A stretch of 64,000 nucleotides of DNA, from NCBI RefSeq assembly GCF_002952775.1, contig NZ_CP025066.1, positions 186,001 to 250,000 of the forward strand. The letters run 5' to 3'. Below, piece by piece: positions 36,634-45,270 of the stretch (positions within the stretch are counted from its first letter, which is position 1; every line of letters begins with the position of its first letter). This DNA comes from Halalkaliarchaeum desulfuricum (GTDB lineage Archaea > Halobacteriota > Halobacteria > Halobacteriales > Haloferacaceae). The position numbers and the translations under genes were made by a program. Under the pieces are notes generated by a model. It did no database searches. It saw nothing but the letters and a program-made list of their open reading frames with translations, and was not told the origin of the DNA.

Positions 36634-37218
36634 ATGTACAAACGCGTACGACTCAAGGACACGGTCGAGGTTCCGCCGAAACATCTGGCGGACGTCACCC
36701 CCCAGCGGGTGAAGGCCCTGTTGCAGGAGAAGCTCGAGGGACGAATGGACGAGGACGTCGGGAGCGTCGTGAGCGTCGTCGAGGTGCACGACATCGGCGA
36801 CGGCGCCGTGCTGCCGAACCGTCCGGGAGTGTACTACGAGGCGGAGTTCGACGCCATCACCTTCGATCCGGAGATGCAGGAGGTCGTCGACGGCACCGTC
36901 GTCGAGGTCGTCGAGTTCGGCGCCTTCGTCGGCATCGGCCCGGTCGACGGGCTGTTGCACGTCTCGCAGATCTCCGACGAGTATCTCGCCTACGACGGCG
37001 CCAACCAGCAGCTCGCCTCCAGCGAGTCGGACCAGTCGCTCGGGGTCGACGACCCCGTTCGGGTCCGGATCGTCACGAAGAGCATCGACGAGCGGAACCC
37101 CCGCGACTCGAAGATCGGCCTGACGGCGAAACAGCCCGGACTGGGCAAACACGAATGGCTCGAGAAGGCTCGCCGTCGGCGCGAGCAGGAGGGCGAAGCC
37201 TCGGCGGGGGGCGAATAG
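36634..37218 (+). CDS. rpo7: DNA-directed RNA polymerase subunit Rpo7 (E')
   Basis: 194 residues. Rpo7 forms the RNA polymerase stalk with Rpo4 and contacts nascent RNA. The N-terminal tip domain (MYKRVRLKDTVEVPPKHL) is followed by an S1 RNA-binding domain (GTVVEVVEFGAFVGIGPVDGLLHVSQ). The last ~20 residues are charged. The spt4-like gene starts at the base after its stop codon, so translation is likely coupled. Confidence 0.96.
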   Translation: MYKRVRLKDTVEVPPKHLADVTPQRVKALLQEKLEGRMDEDVGSVVSVVEVHDIGDGAVLPNRPGVYYEAEFDAITFDPEMQEVVDGTVVEVVEFGAFVGIGPVDGLLHVSQISDEYLAYDGANQQLASSESDQSLGVDDPVRVRIVTKSIDERNPRDSKIGLTAKQPGLGKHEWLEKARRRREQEGEASAGGE

Positions 37219-37416
37219 ATGGCGTCCGATCGCCTCGCGTGCCGGGAGTGTCACTTCGTCAACCACGGTGACGCACAGAGCTGCAAGCTGTGTGGGTCCT
37301 CGTCGCTGACGGAAGACTGGGCCGGCTACGTCGTCGTCACCCACCCGGAACAAAGCGAGATCGCAGACGAGATGAACGTCACTGAACCCGGCAGTTACGC
37401 CCTGAAAGTCCGGTAG
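37219..37416 (+). CDS. spt4: Spt4-like zinc protein (RNA polymerase subunit E'')
   Basis: 65 residues. Zinc ligands in CRECHFVN and CKLCGSS form the treble-clef zinc ribbon of Spt4, which pairs with Spt5 as elongation factor. The gene sits directly between rpo7 and the dephospho-CoA kinase gene with no intergenic bases, the standard archaeal arrangement. Confidence 0.94.
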   Translation: MASDRLACRECHFVNHGDAQSCKLCGSSSLTEDWAGYVVVTHPEQSEIADEMNVTEPGSYALKVR

Positions 37417-38055
37417 GTGTCCGTCGTGGCCGATCTCGCGTCCGACGGTGGTGCCGACGATCCGACCTTGTTGTGTCTCCCGGACGAACTTCGAACGGAG
37501 TTGAAAGACCCGCTCGGAGCGATTTACACCGATGCGAACGAGTTGCTTTCTGCGATCGACGAGTTCGCCGCCGAGCACGGAGACAGTTCCAACAGCCGGA
37601 CCCCGAAACTGGTCGCGGTCGGCGACGTCGTCACCGCCCACCTCCTGGACACCGGTCGACGTCCCGACCTCGCGGTCGTCGACGGGCGAACCGAACGGGA
37701 AAGCGCGCCCGAATCCGTACTCGAGACGATCGAAGACGCGACAGACGACTGCGTCGGGAAAACCGTCGAAAACCCCGCCGCGGTTTTGCGCCACGAGCTG
37801 CTCGTGGCGCTCCGTGAGGGCCTCTCCTCGCAGGAACCGACAGTCGTTCGCGTCGACGGCGAGGAGGATCTCGCGGCGCTTCCCGCCGTGCTGGCGGTCC
37901 CCGTCGGATCGAGCGTCGTGTACGGACAGCCCGGGGAAGGAATGGTTCACGTCGCCGTCACCGACGCAGTGAAACGCGAGGTTCGCGAGTTGCTCACCAA
38001 GTTCGACGGCGACAGCGAGGCCGCGTTTCGAGTCCTCGAACCGAAGCGATCCTGA
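37417..38055 (+). CDS. GTP-dependent dephospho-CoA kinase (DUF359)
   Basis: 212 residues from GTG directly after the spt4 stop. It catalyses the last step of CoA synthesis in archaea using GTP. The family's pattern is visible: LVAVGDVVTAHLLDTGRRPDLAVVDGRTER, NPAAVLRHELLVAL and the C-terminal VGSSVVYGQPGEGMV. In other archaea ribosomal protein genes S24e and S27ae often follow; here RtcA follows instead. Confidence 0.92.
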   Translation: MSVVADLASDGGADDPTLLCLPDELRTELKDPLGAIYTDANELLSAIDEFAAEHGDSSNSRTPKLVAVGDVVTAHLLDTGRRPDLAVVDGRTERESAPESVLETIEDATDDCVGKTVENPAAVLRHELLVALREGLSSQEPTVVRVDGEEDLAALPAVLAVPVGSSVVYGQPGEGMVHVAVTDAVKREVRELLTKFDGDSEAAFRVLEPKRS

Positions 38056-38124
38056 AACGTTCCACCGACAGAATTCTGTTCGCCCGTCGATACGGCTTTG
38101 TCGGTGCCGGAACGCGAGTTTCGT

Positions 38125-39261
38125 ATGGACGATTCAAACCAACCGGAGCTCACGCTGGACGGAAGTGTCGGTGGCGGGCAGTACTTCCGGTCGGCGCTGT
38201 CGTTTTCGGTGCTGACCGGCCGGGACGTCGAGATACGGGACGTTCGGGGGGCACGCGAGAACCCGGGGTTGAAGCCACAGCACGTCGCCGCAGCCGAAGC
38301 ACTGTCGTCGATTGCGAACGCGGAAACCGACGGCGTCGAACGGGGGAGTCGGACCGTCTCGTTCCACCCGAGCGAGGTGCAGCCGGGGCGATACGCGGTC
38401 GACATCGAGACCGCCGGCAGCGTCCCACTCGTGGTCGACGCGGTGTTGCCGCTTTCGCTCGTGACGCCGGGACCGGTACGGTTGCAGGTAACCGGCGGAA
38501 CGGACGTGAAGTGGTCGCCGCCGCTTTCGTACCTGCGCCGGGTGAAGCTACCGCTCCTCCGGGAGGCGGGAGTGCTCGCGTCCGTCGACGTCGGTAGACG
38601 CGGATTCTATCCGGTCGGGGGCGGCGAGGTGACGCTTTTGATCGGTCCATCGAAGCTCACACCCCTTTCTCTGGACGAGTCGGGCGAACGGCGCGGGCTC
38701 AGAGCGCTTTCGACCGCGTCCGAGGACCTCACAGAGGCGGACGTCGCAGAGCGTCTCGCGGACACTGCCATCGAACGGATCGGCGACGACTGGACCGTGC
38801 TCGAACGCACCGTGACGTACGTCGACAGCGACTCCACGGGGGCGGTGGTCGTTCTCGTCACAGAACACGCACCCGAGACCGGGGAATCGTCCGGGACCGG
38901 GGAATCGTCCGGGACCGGGGAATCGTCGGCGGAGATCGAAGCCGGGTTCGAGCCCACGTGCCGGTTCGGCGCCAGCGCGCTCGGGGAACCCGGGGTTCCC
39001 GCCGAACGGGTTGCAGGCGACGCCGTCGACGCCCTCCGGGAGCCGATCGACGCCGGGGCAACTGTCGACGTGCATCTCGCCGACCAACTGCTCCCGTTCC
39101 TTGCCGTCGCAGGCGGGCGGTTCCGGGCACCGCGGCTCTCGGAACATCTCGAGACACACCTGAAACTGCTCGAACAGTTCGGGGCCGCCGTCGAATGGAC
39201 CGAACGGGACGACGGGACGGTCGACGTGTCCGCAACCGGAAACTCACCCGACCGGTGGTGA
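38125..39261 (+). CDS. rtcA: RNA 3'-terminal phosphate cyclase
   Basis: 378 residues. It converts RNA 3'-phosphates to 2',3'-cyclic phosphates with ATP. The N-terminal GSVGGGQYFRSALSFS corresponds to the conserved EGGGQ motif. His317 in VHLADQLLPFLA matches the histidine that is adenylylated. Residues ~252-270 carry a low-complexity insertion, GESSGTGESSGTGESS, encoded by 18-bp repeats and absent from most homologues. The ATG at 38125 fits the family. The RNA-repair partner RtcB is not in the window. Confidence 0.93.
   Translation: MDDSNQPELTLDGSVGGGQYFRSALSFSVLTGRDVEIRDVRGARENPGLKPQHVAAAEALSSIANAETDGVERGSRTVSFHPSEVQPGRYAVDIETAGSVPLVVDAVLPLSLVTPGPVRLQVTGGTDVKWSPPLSYLRRVKLPLLREAGVLASVDVGRRGFYPVGGGEVTLLIGPSKLTPLSLDESGERRGLRALSTASEDLTEADVAERLADTAIERIGDDWTVLERTVTYVDSDSTGAVVVLVTEHAPETGESSGTGESSGTGESSAEIEAGFEPTCRFGASALGEPGVPAERVAGDAVDALREPIDAGATVDVHLADQLLPFLAVAGGRFRAPRLSEHLETHLKLLEQFGAAVEWTERDDGTVDVSATGNSPDRW
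38874..38928. repeat. 18-bp tandem repeat within rtcA
   Basis: About three perfect copies of GGGACCGGGGAATCGTCC encode Gly-Glu-Ser-Ser-Gly-Thr repeats. The period is a multiple of three, so the frame is kept. Confidence 0.8.
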
Positions 39262-39332
39262 GCGCGCCCTCGGTAGCTACTGTGCCTACCGGGACCGATA
39301 CACAATAGTCACCACGGAACGTACGATCGGAC

Positions 39333-39608
39333 GTGTCGGATCTGTCTTCGCTCGCGCTCGGGTTCAGACTACTGACCGCGGCAGTAGCCGTGTTCGGACC
39401 GACGGTGCTGTTTCTCTGTTTGCTTCGGTTCCTCGAGTGGCTCCGGGACGACGCGCTCGTGACTCGACTCACAGCCCGCGGGATGGATCCCGAACCGGAG
39501 CCTGCGCCCGTCGATTTCCTCTCCCCGCTGGGTGCGGAGAGCTCGTCGGCGCCGGGATCTGGAGAGAAAACGAGGGAAACAAACGAGACGGACGATTTCC
39601 CGGGCTGA
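39333..39608 (+). CDS. Small single-helix membrane protein
   Basis: 91 residues from GTG at 39333. One strong hydrophobic segment (LLTAAVAVFGPTVLFLCLL) is followed by a basic/acidic amphipathic part and a disordered Pro/Ser/Glu-rich tail. No family was recognised. The positive-inside pattern suggests the tail is cytoplasmic. Confidence 0.62.
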   Translation: MSDLSSLALGFRLLTAAVAVFGPTVLFLCLLRFLEWLRDDALVTRLTARGMDPEPEPAPVDFLSPLGAESSSAPGSGEKTRETNETDDFPG

Positions 39609-39695
39609 CAGGTCGGACAGGCAACGTGAACCCATAGTCCAGGCCGACAGGAACCAACTTTCAAGACCACCCGCATCTAACCGCCGAATACCGCT

Positions 39696-40832
39696 ATGAA
39701 TATCACTGATATTGCTGTCGAGGAGTACGTCGAGGTCGACACCTCCACTCGACTCGGGAAAGTTCGGTCTATCTTCGAAGAAAAGAACCCGAAAGGAATC
39801 GTCGTCACCGAGGACGGCGAGTACGCGGGCGTCATCGGCGAACGGGACCTCATAAAGTCGCGCATCGAGGACGACACGAAGGCGTCCGTCGTGATGAAAA
39901 ACGCCCCACGGGTGAAGCGAACCGAGCACATTCGGGAGGTCGCGCGGATCCTCGTCGAGGGGAACGTCAAGATTGCGCCCGTGTACGAGGGCGAGAAGCT
40001 CTACGGGATCGTCACGGAGGACGGAATCCTCGAGGCCGTGCTCGACAACCTGGACGCGATCACCGTGGAGCAGATCTACACGAAAGATGTCGTCACCATC
40101 ACCGAGGAGGGCCACGTCGGGCAGGCGATCAATCGGCTGCGGGAGAACGGCATCTCTAGGCTCCCCGTGCTCAACGAGAACGGTCGGCTGACCGGCGTGA
40201 TCACGACCCACGACATCGTCGAGTTCGTGATCCGGGGGGAGAACCGTCTGGGCCGTCACGACCGGTCGGGCGACACCGACCGGATGCTCGACATCCCCGT
40301 CTTCGATCTGATGTCGAACCCCGTGTTGACGGCCACGCCAGAGGAGACGGTGAAGGCGGCCGTCGAGCGAATGTTCGAAAACGACATCGCGGGCCTGGTC
40401 GTCAGCGACGACGGTGAGGCCGTCGACGGCGTCGTGACGAAGACGGACGTCCTCCGGGCGCTCACGTTCACCGAGGAGGAGTCGATGGACGTCCAGATCA
40501 CCAACATCGCGCTTCTGGACACGATCTCCCGGGAACACATCGTCGAGTCTATCGAATCCGTCTCCGACAAGTACCAGGACATGGCCGTCCACCACGCCCA
40601 CGTTCGGTTCCACGAACACAAAGAGAAGCTCCGTGGCACTCCGTTGCTCCAGTGTCAGATTCGACTCCGGACGAGCGAGGGGCAGGTCGCCGGCTCCGGC
40701 GAAGGGTACGGTTCCGAACACGCCTTCCACGTCGCACTCGACAAACTCGAGCGCAACGTCCTCGAGATGAAGGGATTCAAGGCAGACGAGGAGTACCGCG
40801 GACAACTCCTGCGGAAGCTCGGTGATCTGTAG
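39696..40832 (+). CDS. Four-CBS-domain protein with C-terminal ribosome-hibernation-like domain
   Basis: 378 residues. Four CBS motifs form two Bateman modules in residues 1-265 (for example PKGIVVTEDGEYAGVIGERDL and ENGISRLPVLNENGRLTGVI); these bind adenine nucleotides. The last ~110 residues (YQDMAVHHAHVRFHEHKEKL... FHVALDKLERNVLEMKGF) resemble the N-terminal fold of HPF/RaiA factors. The combination suggests an energy-sensing factor that acts on ribosomes or RNA; this role is inferred. It is a single gene. Confidence 0.88.
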   Translation: MNITDIAVEEYVEVDTSTRLGKVRSIFEEKNPKGIVVTEDGEYAGVIGERDLIKSRIEDDTKASVVMKNAPRVKRTEHIREVARILVEGNVKIAPVYEGEKLYGIVTEDGILEAVLDNLDAITVEQIYTKDVVTITEEGHVGQAINRLRENGISRLPVLNENGRLTGVITTHDIVEFVIRGENRLGRHDRSGDTDRMLDIPVFDLMSNPVLTATPEETVKAAVERMFENDIAGLVVSDDGEAVDGVVTKTDVLRALTFTEEESMDVQITNIALLDTISREHIVESIESVSDKYQDMAVHHAHVRFHEHKEKLRGTPLLQCQIRLRTSEGQVAGSGEGYGSEHAFHVALDKLERNVLEMKGFKADEEYRGQLLRKLGDL

Positions 40833-40909
40833 GTTTCTTCCCCGGCACTTTCACTCGGATAGAATCGGCGCAACGGTTTTTACGACTGACCGAATGGTAC
40901 AAAACGACC

Positions 40910-41107
40910 ATGAATCAGCGTTCGCGCCGGTTACGGCTCGCCGAATGGGCCGATCTCGTCGACGAGGAACTGCCGGAACGAGCGCTCGAACGTCCCACAC
41001 TATCGGCGTTCCCGGAGGGCCACGCGGGCGGCGAGGACGGCGACGGCGGAGAGGGAAGCCGGCAACCGCGGGGTGACGGTCGCGGACTGCACAGACGTTC
41101 GAGGTAG
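40910..41107 (+). CDS. Possible small protein upstream of Hef
   Basis: 65 residues: a helical N-terminal 30 residues (RLRLAEWADLVDEELPERAL) and a Gly/Arg-rich tail. TTTTTACG about 28 bases before the ATG would fit a leaderless promoter. No similarity was recognised and composition of the tail is low complexity, so support is moderate at best. Confidence 0.4.
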   Translation: MNQRSRRLRLAEWADLVDEELPERALERPTLSAFPEGHAGGEDGDGGEGSRQPRGDGRGLHRRSR

Positions 41108-41169
41108 CCGCCGTTCACTTCCGCCGCGCTTGGGGAACCCTTTTCGAGGATGCCGCCATAGACCCGACG

Positions 41170-43683
41170 ATGGCGGCCACCGAAGACGTCGCGTACGTGG
41201 ATCATCCGCTTTTGGCCCCCGGGCTCGTCGAGCGCCGCGGCTACCAGCTCGAACTGGCCGCGCAGGCACGGACCGAACACACGCTGGTCTGTCTACCGAC
41301 CGGGCTCGGCAAGACGACGGTGAGCCTGCTCGTGACGGCCGAGCGACTCCACGACTGCGGCGGGACGGCGCTGTTTCTCGCGCCGACGAAGCCGCTGGTG
41401 ACACAGCACGCCGAGTTCTACCGGCAGGCGCTTTCGATCCCCGACGACGAGATCGTGGTGTTCACCGGCGAGGTCAGCCCCGACGACCGCGGCGAGCTGT
41501 TCGAGCGCGCTCGGATCGTGATCGCAACGCCGCAGGTCATCGAAAACGACCTCGTCGGCAACCGGATCGACCTCGCGGACGTCACCCACCTCACCTTCGA
41601 CGAGTGCCACCGGGGAACCGGCGACTACTCGTACGTGTACATCGCCGACCGCTACCACGCCGACGCCGACGATCCCCTGGTCACCGCGATGTCGGCCTCC
41701 CCCGGCGGCGACGGCGAGGAGATCCGGACCGTCTGTGAGAACCTCGGCGTGGGCAACGTCGCGGTGATGACCGAAGAGGACGCCGACGTCGACGAGTACA
41801 CCCACGACACGGACGTCGAGTGGATCGAAGTGGAACTGCCGGAAACAGTGATCGAGATCCGGGACGCGCTCAACGAGGTGATCGAAGACCGACTGGAGAA
41901 ATTGAAGTCACTCGGCGTGACGAACACGACCTCGCCGGACCTCTCACAGAAGCAGCTCAACCGGATGCGGGGCAAGCTCCAGAAGATGATGGACGAAGAC
42001 CAGTCGGCCGGCTACAAGGGAATCTCCACGCACGCGGAGGTGATGAAACTCCGGCGGGCGGTCGAACTCGTCGAGACGCAAAGCGTCGACGCCCTGTGTC
42101 GGTACTTCGAGCGCCAGCGTCAGGCCGCCCGCTCGTCGGGCGCCTCGAAGGCGAGCCAGCGACTGGTCTCGGAGCCGAAAGTCAGAGAGGCGATGCGGAA
42201 GGCGGAGTCGTTCGACGGCACCCACCCGAAGTTCTCCCGGACGCGCATTCTGTTGGCCGAGACCCTGGGCATCGGCGGCGGCGAGCGTGTTATCGTGTTC
42301 ACCGAGTCACGCGACACCGCGGAGGCGCTTTCGGCGTTCCTCGGGGAACATTTCGACGTCCACCGGTTCGTCGGCCAGGGGGACAAGGAGGGCTCCGACG
42401 GAATGACGCAGAAACAACAGGCTGAGACGCTTTCGGCGTTCCGGAACGGGGAGTTCGAGGTTCTCGTCTCGACGTCGGTCGCCGAGGAGGGGCTGGACGT
42501 GCCGGAGGTGGACCTGGTGTTGTTCTTCGAGCCGGTTCCGACCGCGATCCGGTCGATCCAGCGGAAGGGGCGAACCGGACGGCAGGCGGCCGGGCGCGTC
42601 GTCGTGCTCATGGCGAAGGACACCCGCGACGAGGCGTTCTTCTGGATCGCCCGGCGGCGAGAACAGCGGATGGAGTCGGAACTCCGGGAGCTCAAGCAGT
42701 CGGCAGACGAGATACAGCAGGAACTCCCCGGAGAAAGCATCGACGACAGCGGCATGGGCGGAGACGACGGCAGCGAGGGCGGAGACGACGGCAGCGAGGG
42801 CGCCGACGACGGCAGCGAGGGCGCCGACGACGGCCGGAGGGACGGACAGCCGGGACTCTCCGATTTCGCGACCGGATCGGAGACGACGGGGGACGGTAGC
42901 GACGACGACAGCGACGAAAATGAACCCGGCGAAGGCGACAGCGACGGTGAAGGCGGTAGTCCCAGCGAGGACAACAGTGACGACCAGAGTGACGAGGAAG
43001 GGATCGTCGCGACTGCCGAGAGCGAGGAGGGGGCCGAAATCGTCATCGACCAGCGCGAACTCGACTCCCACATCGCCCGGGAGCTCTCCACCCGCGAGGG
43101 GATCTACACCCGGCTGGAGACGCTGTCGGTCGGCGACTACGTGCTGTCGGACCGGGTCGCAGTCGAGCGGAAGTCCGTCGACGACTTCCTCGACACGCTG
43201 ACGGGCGGCGACCGATCGCTGTTCGAACAGGCCGGCGACCTGGCCCGCAACTACTCGCGACCGGTGTTGATCCTCGAGGGCGAGACCGACCTGTACGGCG
43301 CACGGAACGTCCATCCGAACGCGATCCGGGGGGCGCTCGCGAGCCTGGCGATCGACTTCGACGTGAGCGTGCTCCGGACCGACGGGACCGAAGGGACGGC
43401 GAACATGCTGGAGACGATCGCCAGGCGAGAACAGGAAGAACGCGACCGCGCTGTGAGCGTCCACGGCGAGAAGGGGAGCAAAACGCTCCCCGAACAGCAG
43501 GAGTACGTCGTCTCCGCGATCGCCGACATCGGGCCGATCACTGCCAGAGGTCTGCTGGAGGCGTTCGGCAGCGTCGAGGCCGTGATGACCGCAGAGAAAG
43601 AGGACCTCCTCGAAATCGACGGCATCGGCGAGGTCACCGCAGACCGGATTCGGGAGGTCGTCGCGAGCGAGTACGTCCGGTGA
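41170..43683 (+). CDS. hef: Hef: fused SF2 helicase and XPF/ERCC4 nuclease
   Basis: 837 residues. Hef remodels and cuts branched DNA at stalled forks. The N-terminal helicase has PTGLGKTT (motif I), FDECHRG (motif II) and QRKGRTGRQ (motif VI). A 200-residue acidic linker contains four GDDGSEG-type repeats and a likely PCNA-interacting sequence QPGLSDF. The C-terminal nuclease has ERKSVDDFLDTL (the ERK-x3-D site), and the last ~65 residues form a helix-hairpin-helix pair (IGPITARGLLEAFG, IDGIGEVTADRI). The length exceeds typical Hef (~750) because of the linker. Confidence 0.95.
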   Translation: MAATEDVAYVDHPLLAPGLVERRGYQLELAAQARTEHTLVCLPTGLGKTTVSLLVTAERLHDCGGTALFLAPTKPLVTQHAEFYRQALSIPDDEIVVFTGEVSPDDRGELFERARIVIATPQVIENDLVGNRIDLADVTHLTFDECHRGTGDYSYVYIADRYHADADDPLVTAMSASPGGDGEEIRTVCENLGVGNVAVMTEEDADVDEYTHDTDVEWIEVELPETVIEIRDALNEVIEDRLEKLKSLGVTNTTSPDLSQKQLNRMRGKLQKMMDEDQSAGYKGISTHAEVMKLRRAVELVETQSVDALCRYFERQRQAARSSGASKASQRLVSEPKVREAMRKAESFDGTHPKFSRTRILLAETLGIGGGERVIVFTESRDTAEALSAFLGEHFDVHRFVGQGDKEGSDGMTQKQQAETLSAFRNGEFEVLVSTSVAEEGLDVPEVDLVLFFEPVPTAIRSIQRKGRTGRQAAGRVVVLMAKDTRDEAFFWIARRREQRMESELRELKQSADEIQQELPGESIDDSGMGGDDGSEGGDDGSEGADDGSEGADDGRRDGQPGLSDFATGSETTGDGSDDDSDENEPGEGDSDGEGGSPSEDNSDDQSDEEGIVATAESEEGAEIVIDQRELDSHIARELSTREGIYTRLETLSVGDYVLSDRVAVERKSVDDFLDTLTGGDRSLFEQAGDLARNYSRPVLILEGETDLYGARNVHPNAIRGALASLAIDFDVSVLRTDGTEGTANMLETIARREQEERDRAVSVHGEKGSKTLPEQQEYVVSAIADIGPITARGLLEAFGSVEAVMTAEKEDLLEIDGIGEVTADRIREVVASEYVR
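42755..42838. repeat. 21-bp tandem repeat in the Hef linker
   Basis: Four copies of a 21-base unit encode Gly/Ala-Asp-Asp-Gly-Ser-Glu-Gly. The period keeps the frame. The segment lies between helicase and nuclease, just before the candidate PCNA-binding motif. Confidence 0.75.
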
Positions 43684-43707
43684 TCCGCCCGGGACCGTCG
43701 AACCTGA

Positions 43708-43989
43708 CTACTCGATCGGTTCGTTGTTATCGTCGAGCCTGACGACCGTCGGCTCGAGGATCTCGTCGTCGAACCCGCCGTATGCCATAATGATGAGCCG
43801 ATCGCCGACCGCAGCCAGCCGGGCGGCCGCGCCGTTGAGACAGATATCGACGTAGTCGCCGGGAATCGCATACGTCTCGAACCGCTCGCCGTTGTCGACG
43901 TTCACCACCTGAACCTTCTCGTGTACTGCGATGTCGGCCGCCTCGAGTTTCGAACCGGTTCCCCACCAGAAAGCAGTTCGCGGATCCAT
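43708..43989 (-). CDS. Aspartate 1-decarboxylase-like protein lacking the N-terminal pyruvoyl-forming segment
   Basis: 93 residues. From residue 14 on it matches bacterial-type PanD: LEAADIAVHEKVQVVNVDNG, ERFETYAIPG and DICLNGAAARLAAVGDRLIIM. Normal PanD (115-125 residues) begins with ~24 residues holding Lys9 and a Gly-Ser pair that self-cleaves to form the pyruvoyl cofactor. Here only MDPRTAFWWGTGSK precedes the match, and a TAG closes the frame 16 codons upstream of the ATG. A Gly-Ser exists but the spacing is about seven residues short. Activity is doubtful; it may be a decaying gene or have a changed role. Confidence 0.75.
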   Translation of the reverse strand: MDPRTAFWWGTGSKLEAADIAVHEKVQVVNVDNGERFETYAIPGDYVDICLNGAAARLAAVGDRLIIMAYGGFDDEILEPTVVRLDDNNEPIE

Positions 43990-44047
43990 CCGAGCTGTCG
44001 GAGCAAATCGGCTTAATCCCGGCTAATTCGCTTTGAGCGTCTCGATC

Positions 44048-44055
44048 ATATTTAT
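44048..44055 (+). promoter_or_regulatory. TATA box of the 44085 gene
   Basis: ATATTTAT lies 30-37 bases before the ATG at 44085, close to the usual promoter position. Confidence 0.5.
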
Positions 44056-44084
44056 CCCGCTGGCCCTCAGCACCGACTGCGATC

Positions 44085-44627
44085 ATGAACCTAGATTCGA
44101 CGACCCTCCGAAAGGCCATCGGGCGAAACGAGGTCCGTTCGGCGAGCAAGCTACTGCTTTCGGCAGTCGCGCTCGTGTTCGTATTGTACCTCGCAACGCT
44201 TTTGCCCGGTATCGATCGGCTCGTGCCACAGACGCCGGTGACGTTCGCGGCGGTCGTGACCGCGATCGCGACCGTCGTCGTCGTGGGACTGCTCGTGTAC
44301 ACCGCACCGAAATTTGCGTCAGTCGTTCGGCTGGTGCTCGACGGCCCGAAGGACGTCGTTGAGAACCTCGCGTCGGTCGTCCACTGGCTCGTGGTTCTTG
44401 TCGCCGTGATCGTCGCCCACAGCGGCCTTACGGGCATCTCAGCCCCAGTTTTCGACGGGTTCGAGTGGCTATACGACGGGATCTTCCTTTTGCTCGCGCT
44501 CCCGGTGTTGGCCGTGATCGCGGCGCGGCTGTACGCCGGCCTCGATCCCAGCGCCGACCTGATCGCCGACGCGATTGTCGGAGACGGGGAAAAGGATCCC
44601 AACACCGAAGGCGACGGAACGAGGTAG
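44085..44627 (+). CDS. Uncharacterised four-helix membrane protein
   Basis: 180 residues with four hydrophobic segments (KLLLSAVALVFVLYLATLLP, VTFAAVVTAIATVVVVGLLVY, NLASVVHWLVVLVAVIVA, GIFLLLALPVLAVIAARLY) and an acidic tail. No family was assigned. Another membrane protein gene starts seven bases downstream, so they probably form an operon. Confidence 0.75.
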   Translation: MNLDSTTLRKAIGRNEVRSASKLLLSAVALVFVLYLATLLPGIDRLVPQTPVTFAAVVTAIATVVVVGLLVYTAPKFASVVRLVLDGPKDVVENLASVVHWLVVLVAVIVAHSGLTGISAPVFDGFEWLYDGIFLLLALPVLAVIAARLYAGLDPSADLIADAIVGDGEKDPNTEGDGTR

Positions 44628-44634
44628 ATTACTC

Positions 44635-45270
44635 GTGAGCAATAGTGAAACCACGATCCCGGGGGAACCCGAGAACGGAACCGACGACGCGGACGGTACC
44701 GGGACGGTCGACAAAAGCGAGATACCGCTCGTCGAGGGTGCCGCGGCCGGCCTGCTCGCGTGGATAGTCGGATACGTCGCCACGTATCTGGTGGTCGCAC
44801 CTGGCGTGCGCGATTCCCCGTTGAATCAGATCATCCAGGCGCTGGACGGGGAGCCGGCAACCTACGAGATGGTCGGGTGGGTGTTTTACAACGCCCACTT
44901 CGTGAACACCGTCTTCAGAGACATCCCGATCGTCGGGGGCCATACGACCTCGTACATCGGCGGCGAGGAAGGGTTCACCGTCATCCTGTATGTGATCCCG
45001 GTCGTGTTGTTGCTGCTGGCTGGGCTTGCAATCGGTCGGTATCAAGGGGCATCGGACCCGACCGACGGGGCGATCGCTGGAGTGACCGTCCTGGTCGGCT
45101 ACCTGGTGCTGTCTATCGTCGGCCTGTTCGTCTTCGAAATCTCCGTCGGCGGGGCCAGTGCCGCACCCGACCGGCTGGCGGGCGTCGCCCTCGCCGGGAT
45201 CGTCTATCCCCTGGTGTTCGCCGGCGCCGGCGGGGCCGCGTCGGCGCTTCTCGAAGGCGACCGCTCGTAG
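44635..45270 (+). CDS. Uncharacterised multi-pass membrane protein (DUF7978-like)
   Basis: 211 residues from GTG at 44635, just after the preceding stop. A polar N-terminus of ~30 residues precedes five helices (AAGLLAWIVGYVATYLVV, TVILYVIPVVLLLLAGLAIG, VTVLVGYLVLSIVGLFVF, LAGIVYPLVFAGAGGAAS). The extracellular-looking loop DSPLNQIIQALDGEPATYEMVGWVFYNAHFV is conserved in haloarchaeal proteins of this kind. The function is unknown. Confidence 0.72.
   Translation: MSNSETTIPGEPENGTDDADGTGTVDKSEIPLVEGAAAGLLAWIVGYVATYLVVAPGVRDSPLNQIIQALDGEPATYEMVGWVFYNAHFVNTVFRDIPIVGGHTTSYIGGEEGFTVILYVIPVVLLLLAGLAIGRYQGASDPTDGAIAGVTVLVGYLVLSIVGLFVFEISVGGASAAPDRLAGVALAGIVYPLVFAGAGGAASALLEGDRS

Noticed and set aside
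42140-42700. Toxin-antitoxin or restriction system near Hef or the PIN gene
   Set aside because: The PIN protein is in the aIF2-gamma operon with no antitoxin partner, and Hef is a housekeeping repair enzyme; no defence gene set is present.
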